5,206 nucleotides of DNA from Treponema sp. (GTDB lineage: Bacteria; Spirochaetota; Spirochaetia; Treponematales; Treponemataceae). Below the pieces are notes generated by a model. That model made no database searches. It had not been told where the DNA came from and saw nothing but the letters and a program-made list of their open reading frames with translations. Below are positions 1 through 4,393 of this stretch, one piece after another. Made by a program: the position numbers and the translations under genes. Each line of letters opens with the position of its first letter. Position 1 is the first letter of the stretch. The stretch lies in contig JAEEKM010000280.1 in assembly GCA_016282455.1 (NCBI GenBank), forward strand, positions 1 through 5,206, given 5' to 3'.

Positions 1-1
1 A

Positions 2-181
2 CAAAACCTGGACACAGATGCGGTGGAAGAAAACTGTAAAAAACTTACTGCCTACTCTTATTCACAGGAAGAAAGCGCCTTACTTGAAAAACTTCTCTCC
101 GCCAGCGACAACCTGGACATGGATGAATGCATAAGCTGCTGCGAAGACTGGGAAAAAGAACTTAAACTGTCAGGCTTATAA
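2..181 (+). CDS. C-terminal fragment of a plus-strand protein, possibly the Hpt end of a hybrid sensor kinase
   Basis: The last 59 codons of a gene that begins left of the window are open in the frame starting at base 2, ending in a double stop (TAA TAA, 179-184). The visible tail is acidic and helical, ending DWEKELKLSGL, with the run EESALLEKLLSASDNLDMDE. Its alternation of leucines with a 'leucine-rich, then D-x-L/F-D' helix resembles the last helices of Hpt phosphotransfer domains that close many hybrid histidine kinases. That is a similarity of pattern only: the phospho-accepting histidine would lie outside the window, so the assignment is tentative. Three cysteines in CISCC are unusual. 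It converges on the lipoprotein gene and ends just before a shared hairpin. The coding frame is fairly safe because the other forward frames close earlier; the function is not. Confidence 0.55.
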   Translation, partial: QNLDTDAVEENCKKLTAYSYSQEESALLEKLLSASDNLDMDECISCCEDWEKELKLSGL

Positions 182-191
182 TAAAGTGTAT

Positions 192-249
192 AAAAAAAAT
201 GCCGTGGTAAGCAGCGGAAAAACTGTTTGCTCACGGCATAATATTTTTT
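192..249. terminator. Bidirectional intrinsic terminator between convergent genes
   Basis: The arms ATGCCGTG (199-206) and CACGGCAT (232-239) are perfectly complementary over 8 bp, and partial pairing of AGCA with TGCT can extend the stem inward. An A run (192-199) lies on the left and six T (244-249) on the right, so each strand's transcript carries a U run after the hairpin. It lies 11 bases after the plus-strand stop at 179-181 and 22 bases below the stop of the minus-strand lipoprotein gene, as expected for a shared terminator. Confidence 0.8.
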
Positions 250-270
250 AGTCTTTTTAGGGAATTTGTT

Positions 271-1281
271 TTAGTCTCCTTCTGTGAACTTGCGCACACA
301 GCAAATCAGCGGATTTAGATATTTATAGTTTATAGACAAACTGCCGTTGCTCAAATCTATGTGCCAAACGGAATCCGTTGTTGTAGACTGGGAGGATGAC
401 AAATAGCCCTGTTCTCGGAGAGGAGTTCCCCCAAGAGCAGTGATAACTTCATTCACTGCATCTTTATTTTTGTAAATATAACACAACTCAGCAATGCTTG
501 GCATGTACCAGCCATCAGCATAAACACCAGTAAGGTTAAAAGTTTGTGCATAAGTATTTACATAATGGAATCCAGGATAATTTTCTTCGGCATTTGCAGA
601 TGCTGTCGGGTCAATAGAACAGATATAAGCCCAGTTATCGCTTCCGTCTGTATCGCCAGTAAAAGTTGCTGTAGAAGCGGCGCCTACGCCACTTGTGCTA
701 GGAGTACAAATAATATCTTCAAATTTAGTATTGAAACCTGTAGTATGCGCTGTTGCCCAGTCAAGCCAACAGCCTGTCCCCTTTTGTATTGAATTATAAA
801 CTCCAAGCCAGCCTCTTGGATTGCCATTTTCATCAAGGGCATACAAGACACCAACGGCATTTTCTTTTTGCTCGGCTGTCATACCGGCAACATTTTCATA
901 ATAAATTATTGAGCCGTCTTTGAGCAGGACATCTCCTACACCATAAGTTTCTGGAACAAATGTTGCAGTAACCGTTACATTACCGGCAGGCATTATGAAA
1001 GTATTGCCGCTTACCGCTACGGCCTGTCCACCTGAAGTTACGGTATATGTTCCAAGCCGGTAACCGGCGTCAGCTCTGGCAGTGAGTGTAACTGTATCTC
1101 CTGCATGAGCGGAAGTTTTGTCAGCTTCAACGGAACCGTGTGTCATGGCAGGAATAGAAACTGTGTATTCCATCTGAGGGTAAACATCTTTTTCTTCAAA
1201 GAGTTCCGTACATGCTGTTATGCCGAATGTAAAAGCGGCAAAAATTAACGCGGCCGCAAATGCAACAAATCTGTTTTTCAT
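271..1281 (-). CDS. Surface lipoprotein with InlB-type repeat and DUF1566-like C-terminal domain
   Basis: This 336-residue protein opens with a lipoprotein signal peptide: basic MKNR, a hydrophobic stretch to about residue 20, and the lipobox ITAC, so Cys24 should be lipidated. Residues about 39-110 resemble the bacterial InlB B-repeat-like domain (GSVEADKTSAHAGDTVTLTA, GYRLGTYTV, FIMPAGNVTVTATF). Residues about 113-331 fit the DUF1566/Fib_succ_major style of C-type-lectin-like domain: GWLGVYNS, DGWYMPSIAELCYIYKNKDA, ALGGTPL, GYLSSSQ, VWHIDLSNGS and a terminal CCVRKF. Families with this architecture are numerous in treponemes and are presumed surface-exposed ligand binders; the ligand is unknown. 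An AGGAG ribosome site (1287-1291) precedes the ATG by 5 bases, fixing the start. It is last in the minus-strand block, behind the ompA-like gene, with a hairpin between them and no clear promoter of its own, so it may depend on readthrough. In related proteins the SSSQ motif often reads YWSSSQ; here it is YLSSSQ. Confidence 0.87.
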   Translation of the reverse strand: MKNRFVAFAAALIFAAFTFGITACTELFEEKDVYPQMEYTVSIPAMTHGSVEADKTSAHAGDTVTLTARADAGYRLGTYTVTSGGQAVAVSGNTFIMPAGNVTVTATFVPETYGVGDVLLKDGSIIYYENVAGMTAEQKENAVGVLYALDENGNPRGWLGVYNSIQKGTGCWLDWATAHTTGFNTKFEDIICTPSTSGVGAASTATFTGDTDGSDNWAYICSIDPTASANAEENYPGFHYVNTYAQTFNLTGVYADGWYMPSIAELCYIYKNKDAVNEVITALGGTPLREQGYLSSSQSTTTDSVWHIDLSNGSLSINYKYLNPLICCVRKFTEGD

Positions 1282-1332
1282 GTTATCTCCTAAAAATACT
1301 CATTCATATTTTTGCAAAGCAAAACAACTCAC

Positions 1333-1360
1333 CTGTTCGGAAAATGAAGTCCCCGAACAG
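1333..1360 (-). terminator. Hairpin after the ompA-like gene, possible weak terminator
   Basis: CTGTTCGG (1333-1340) pairs perfectly with CCGAACAG (1353-1360) across a 12-base loop, 17 bases past the ompA-like stop. In the minus direction the following RNA is only moderately U-rich (GUGAGUUGUUUUGCUUU), so termination may be partial. That would give less lipoprotein than OmpA-like protein from one transcript. It could instead stabilise the mRNA 3' end. Confidence 0.5.
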
Positions 1361-1377
1361 ATTTATTGTCTGCAGAT

Positions 1378-2712
1378 TTATTTTTCAACAAGGATGAATT
1401 CTACACGACGGTTTCGCGAGGACTCTTCTCCAGAAGCAATAGGCTCACGGCCACCCATGCCTTCAGCCTTCATGCGGGCTGCAGAAATTCCAAGAGTGAC
1501 AAGTTGGTTTTTAATTGCTTCTGCCCTGAGTGTAGAAAGAGGGATAAGCTCATTGATTTCTTCTTCCTCGGTACCGGAAACGTTGTTGGCATGTCCCTGA
1601 ACAATAATGTTATAGTTTTCAAACTTTTTCAGACCATTTACTACGGTTCTAAGAATAAAGTCGTTGGCTTTTTTCTGTCTTGGCGTAAGAGTATCAAAGG
1701 TTGCGGCATCTGCATCAAAAGTAATTGCAGGAACACGAATCTTGAAGAATTTTCCGTCTTCACTCTTTGTCACAAGAATGCCTGTTGAAATTTTTGACTC
1801 GGCTTTGGCTGTTTTGCCGTTGGTGTCAGTAACCGTCATCCTTACATTATAATCAGACACGGAGAAAATGAAAAATCTTTCACTGTCACCAGTTCCGTCC
1901 CATGTAATTTTACCAGGTGGATTGCCTTCACCGCTGATTGTTTTGATTATGAATTCCTGGTCACGGAAAATCTGGTAAACTTCAAATTTCCAGGACTGAG
2001 CTTTTGTTCTAAGCGAGTATTTTGTTTTGACTTTAAAGTTTGCCGTATCCAATTCTCCGTCCCCGTCCGGAGTGAAATAATCTTTTACAGGAATTAGTTT
2101 TACGTTGAAACCATCTGGTCCCACAAGTCCGCCGATTGTCATTCTGATGCCGGCATTTGCATCAAGATATGTAAAAAGGCCTTTTTTATCAACAGTAAAA
2201 TTTGAATCAAAACCAATATAGGGGATAACGCTTTGGGAGATTACAGGAAGCTCCAGAGCAAGACCAGCATTATAAAGCATGGAAAGAGCCTGTGTTTTTG
2301 TGAGCTCATCAAAGGCTTTGTAATTTTCATTCTTATAATATTCGGTGTTGAGAATATTCAGTCCGACTCCGAGTGTTGGCCTTAATTCAATTTTTTTTGG
2401 CAAGAGAGGAATCAGTCTGGAAACTTCTGCCGTAAGAAATACGTTGTTCATGGATTTCATAAGGTTTCCATTGTCAGTGGCAACCCCGAATTCTCCGTGG
2501 ATTCCTAACCGCCACCCTGACAGGTCGTAGCCTGCCTCAATTGCTCCGCCGCCACCAATTCCCGCTATGTTATAGTCTCCGGAAAACATGACAGGGAAGG
2601 CAAACTTACCTTCGGCCCCAAAATAAATATCGTCTGCACCATTTGCAAAAGCCAGGTTTGAAGAAATCACTAAAAAAGCAAAAGTCAGACCCAAAAAACG
2701 TTTTAGTTTCAT
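1378..2712 (-). CDS. OmpA-family outer-membrane protein (barrel, Ig-like linker, OmpA C-terminal domain)
   Basis: This 444-residue protein has a type I signal peptide (MKLKRFLGLTFAFLVISSNLAFA, probable cleavage after residue 23, AFA/NG). Residues about 28-194 are alternating glycine/aromatic strands typical of an outer-membrane beta barrel. Residues about 205-310 look like a FlgD-type Ig-like domain of the kind that follows treponemal barrels: DYFTPDGDGELDTANF, ITWDGTGD, YNVRMTVTDTNG. Residues about 322-444 form an OmpA C-terminal domain: FDADAATF, IIVQGHANN, LSTLRAEAIKNQL, LGISAARMKAEGMGG and a final NRRVEF. The family tethers the outer membrane to peptidoglycan. The arginine of the binding pair is present (R396), but the usual Asp of GHTD is Asn376 (codon AAC, 1585-1587). 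An AAAGGAG site (2718-2724) lies 5 bases before the ATG. The nearest good promoter is about 200 bases upstream. Confidence 0.9.
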   Translation of the reverse strand: MKLKRFLGLTFAFLVISSNLAFANGADDIYFGAEGKFAFPVMFSGDYNIAGIGGGGAIEAGYDLSGWRLGIHGEFGVATDNGNLMKSMNNVFLTAEVSRLIPLLPKKIELRPTLGVGLNILNTEYYKNENYKAFDELTKTQALSMLYNAGLALELPVISQSVIPYIGFDSNFTVDKKGLFTYLDANAGIRMTIGGLVGPDGFNVKLIPVKDYFTPDGDGELDTANFKVKTKYSLRTKAQSWKFEVYQIFRDQEFIIKTISGEGNPPGKITWDGTGDSERFFIFSVSDYNVRMTVTDTNGKTAKAESKISTGILVTKSEDGKFFKIRVPAITFDADAATFDTLTPRQKKANDFILRTVVNGLKKFENYNIIVQGHANNVSGTEEEEINELIPLSTLRAEAIKNQLVTLGISAARMKAEGMGGREPIASGEESSRNRRVEFILVEK

Positions 2713-2912
2713 ACGAACTCCTTTATATAAATAAAAGCACCGAAAGAGTCATAGATTTTTTTTCTCGATTATCCAGGCTTTTAATTCATTACATTCTTTG
2801 TAAAGCTCGGTAAAGTCCGGGCAAAAGGTATGAAGGATGAAATTAAAACATTGTCTGCTTTTTTATGATTTTTAAGCATTTATTTTTGTAATGCACAACA
2901 TAAACACACCTT
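2713..2912 (-). other. Long 5' leader of the ompA-like gene (no gene seen)
   Basis: If transcription starts about 7 bases past the -10 box at 2919-2924, about 200 nt of untranslated RNA precede the ompA-like ATG. The stretch is AT-rich with no strong terminator-like hairpin and no riboswitch that I recognise. It holds a near-perfect 10-base tandem repeat (plus strand GTAAAGCTCG then GTAAAGTCCG, 2800-2819) and a start-less 37-codon minus-strand open frame (2749-2862) with a protein-like composition. A 32-codon ATG frame starting at 2879 lacks a ribosome site. The leader's existence depends on the promoter call. Confidence 0.45.
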
Positions 2913-2918
2913 GCAGAT

Positions 2919-2947
2919 ATTATACCATACATTAGTGTTTTTTACAA
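2919..2947 (-). promoter_or_regulatory. Sigma70-type promoter with perfect extended -10, driving the ompA-like gene
   Basis: On the minus strand TTGTAA (2942-2947, four of six consensus bases) is followed after exactly 17 bases by TATAAT (2919-2924), a perfect -10 box preceded by TGG, the extended -10 signature. The predicted start is near 2912. It is the best promoter match that I see in the window. It lies between ruvC and the ompA-like gene and points at the latter. Confidence 0.75.
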
Positions 2948-3021
2948 CATGTAAGGCTCATAGAAGAATGTAAGTGCGTAACTGCTATGCACAAAGCAAA
3001 CGCAGGTTCGTAAATAAAATA
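2932..3021 (-). pseudogene. Degenerate copy of the ruvC 3' end, in frame beyond the ruvC stop
   Basis: Continuing in the ruvC frame past its TAG gives 29 sense codons before a TAA at 2932-2934. Within them the segment at 2959-3009 reads EPAFALCIAVTHLHSSM, against HAADALAGAITHLHSSM at the true RuvC terminus: 11 of 17 residues match without gaps, and the last seven match exactly. The codons differ in the identical part (ACG/ACA, CAT/CAC, TCT/TCA, TCT/AGC). The RuvC residues that complete the active site (His145 and Asp148) are Glu and Phe here. No start or upstream RuvC homology is left. It is best read as the relic of a second or replaced ruvC allele. The -35 box of the ompA promoter lies inside the frame. 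Confidence 0.55.
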
Positions 3022-3507
3022 CTACATGCTTGAGTGTAAGTGTGTAATGGCTCCGGCTAAGGCATCGGCGGCATGATCCGGCTGGGGTCGAACTTTCATG
3101 TTAAGAAGAATCTGCACGTACTGCTCCACAGTTTCCTTGTCAGCACTGGAAGTTCCTGTTACGGTACTTTTTATTTTATTCGGCGTGTAAATGTAAAGGG
3201 GAATGTTATGCTGGGCAAGACAGAGGGTAATAACACCTTTTGCTTCTGCAACTGCCAGTGCACTTGAAGCATTGCGGCTAAAGTAAAGGCTTTCCATTTC
3301 CGCTTCGTCAGGGCGAAACTCATCAATTACTGCAAGAAGGCGGTTGTAAATGGCAAGAAGACGGAGTTCATGGCTTTCTTCGGCGTTAGTTTCTATGACA
3401 CCATAACTCACAAGGCGAATCTTTCCTTCCACAGACTCCACCACACCAAAACCGGTATGGGCAAGCCCCGGGTCAATTCCAAGAACACGCCTGATTTTTT
3501 TTGCCAT
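3022..3507 (-). CDS. ruvC: Crossover junction endodeoxyribonuclease RuvC (Holliday junction resolvase)
   Basis: RuvC is the nuclease that, with the RuvAB branch-migration motor, cuts Holliday junctions symmetrically during recombination and repair. The 161-residue protein carries the RNase H-fold signature VLGIDPGLAHTGFG. By alignment from memory to E. coli and Thermus RuvC, the catalytic acids are Asp12, Glu72 (in EMESLYFSRNASSAL) and the terminal pair His145/Asp148 in PDHAADALAGAITHLH. Having His where E. coli has Asp matches the Thermus type. Start chosen at 3507 (MAKKIRRV), because a purine-rich AGGGGGA site sits just upstream and the family starts here; a longer frame up to 3561 would translate a terminator hairpin. 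It follows yebC, a conserved pairing, but ruvA and ruvB do not follow. Downstream lies a degenerate repeat of its own tail and no clear terminator. Confidence 0.96.
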   Translation of the reverse strand: MAKKIRRVLGIDPGLAHTGFGVVESVEGKIRLVSYGVIETNAEESHELRLLAIYNRLLAVIDEFRPDEAEMESLYFSRNASSALAVAEAKGVITLCLAQHNIPLYIYTPNKIKSTVTGTSSADKETVEQYVQILLNMKVRPQPDHAADALAGAITHLHSSM

Positions 3508-3510
3508 GCT

Positions 3511-3517
3511 TCCCCCT
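3511..3517 (-). promoter_or_regulatory. Ribosome binding site that fixes the ruvC start
   Basis: AGGGGGA on the minus strand lies 3 bases before the ATG at 3507. It directly touches the U run of the upstream hairpin, so the terminator tail and ribosome site share one short segment. This supports the 161-residue RuvC start over the longer open frame. Confidence 0.7.
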
Positions 3518-3550
3518 AAAAAACAAATGGGCTGACATAGAGCCAGCCCA
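3518..3550 (-). terminator. Intrinsic terminator/attenuator between yebC and ruvC
   Basis: TGGGCTG (3528-3534) pairs with CAGCCCA (3544-3550) over 7 bp with a 9-base loop. In the minus direction it is followed by TTTGTTTTTT (3518-3527), the standard layout of a rho-independent terminator. It lies 23 bases after the yebC stop and ends at the ruvC ribosome site. RuvC would then come from readthrough or from a promoter inside yebC; I see no strong promoter in the 66-base gap. Confidence 0.75.
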
Positions 3551-3573
3551 CATTCACTCAAAAAAGCAAAAAC

Positions 3574-4317
3574 TTATGCTTCGGGGTCGAAGTCATCAGG
3601 ATACTCAACAGTTGAGTAAACGTTCTGAACGTCGTCATCCTCTTCAAGTTTGTCAAGAAGTTTCTGAACTTTCTTTGCGGTCTCTGCATCTACTGCAACA
3701 TAAGACATTGGAACCATGCTTACAGAAGCAGAAAGAGACTCGTAGTTCTTTTCGTTAAGGGCATCTGCAACAGTTGTGAAGGCATCTGGAGCAGTTGTAA
3801 CGGTGATGATTCCGTCTTCGTTAACGATATCTTCTGCACCGGCTTCGAGTGCAACTTCCATAAGCTCATCTTCGCTTACTTTTTCTGCATCGTACTCAAA
3901 CACACCCTTGCGCTCGAACATGCGGCTTACAGAACCAGATGTTCCGAGGTTTCCGCCGTTTTTGTTAAAGATGTTGCGAACGTTTGCAGCAGCACGGTTC
4001 TTGTTGTCTGTAAGAACTTCAACGAGAACTGCTACACCACCTGCAGCGTATCCTTCGTAAACAAGTTCTTCGTATGTTCCGCCACCAAGTTCACCTGTAC
4101 CCTTCTTGATTGCGCGCTCAATGTTGTCTTTTGGCATGGAAGCAGCCTTAGCTTTAACCATTGCGGCACGAAGACGAGGATTGGAATCAGGGTCTCCGCC
4201 ACCCATGCTTGCGGCAATAGAAATTTCCTTAATAAGTTTTGTAAACAATGCGCCACGCTTTGCATCTGCAGCACCCTTAGCGTGTTTAATGGTTGACCAT
4301 TTACTGTGTCCTGACAT
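3574..4317 (-). CDS. yebC: YebC/PmpR/TACO1-family protein
   Basis: This 247-residue protein is full length for the family and begins with the hallmark MSGHSKWSTIKHAKGAADAKRG. Further conserved blocks are FTKLIKEI, NPRLRAAMVKAKAASMPKDN, IERAIKKGTG, YEELVYEGYAAGGVAVLVEVLTDN, NRAAANVRNIFNKNGGNLG, SGSVSRMFERKG, and an acidic tail (LEEDDDVQNVYS, then YPDDFDPEA). The family was long annotated as a DNA-binding transcriptional regulator. More recent work places bacterial members and mitochondrial TACO1 at the ribosome, helping translation of difficult (proline-rich) stretches. I therefore prefer a cytoplasmic translation-factor role, without evidence from this sequence for either. GAGGAG (4323-4328) lies 5 bases before the ATG, and a promoter lies at 4354-4383. 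A terminator follows before ruvC. Confidence 0.96.
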   Translation of the reverse strand: MSGHSKWSTIKHAKGAADAKRGALFTKLIKEISIAASMGGGDPDSNPRLRAAMVKAKAASMPKDNIERAIKKGTGELGGGTYEELVYEGYAAGGVAVLVEVLTDNKNRAAANVRNIFNKNGGNLGTSGSVSRMFERKGVFEYDAEKVSEDELMEVALEAGAEDIVNEDGIITVTTAPDAFTTVADALNEKNYESLSASVSMVPMSYVAVDAETAKKVQKLLDKLEEDDDVQNVYSTVEYPDDFDPEA

Positions 4318-4353
4318 GGTAACTCCTCTATAGATAAAAACAGTTTGTCACTC

Positions 4354-4383
4354 AATTTAGCATAAAAATCGCCTTTGTGTCAA
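4354..4383 (-). promoter_or_regulatory. Sigma70-type promoter for yebC
   Basis: On the minus strand a perfect TTGACA (4378-4383) is followed after 18 bases by TAAATT (4354-4359, four of six consensus bases) with TGC in front, an extended -10. Transcription would start near 4347, giving a leader of about 30 nt before yebC. The -35 lies only 10 bases past the RND stop codon, so yebC has its own promoter even if the pump transcript also reads through; no terminator separates them. Confidence 0.65.
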
Positions 4384-4393
4384 TATAAATGAT

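Noticed and set aside
1310..1324. Small inverted repeat TTTTGC/GCAAAA upstream of the lipoprotein gene
   Set aside because: The stem is six mostly A-T pairs with a 3-base loop in AT-rich sequence; chance is a sufficient explanation and no operator family is recognised.
2725..2760. Second promoter (ATGACT, 17 bases, TATATA) close to the ompA-like start
   Set aside because: Both boxes are only four-of-six matches and the start would fall inside the ribosome site. The upstream 2919-2947 promoter is far better.
2781..2879. A 32-codon ATG frame (MLKNHKKADN...) in the ompA leader
   Set aside because: It has no ribosome binding site, is low in complexity at its start and resembles no known leader peptide.
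3508..3561. Longer RuvC start giving 18 extra residues (MSECGLALCQ...)
   Set aside because: The extension would be encoded by the yebC-ruvC terminator hairpin and its U run, lacks a ribosome site, and is absent from the family. AGGGGGA before the ATG at 3507 gives the expected start.
3776..4060. Plus-strand open frames opposite yebC and the RND gene
   Set aside because: They lie wholly antisense to well-conserved genes, have serine-, threonine- or lysine/histidine-rich shadow compositions and lack ribosome sites.
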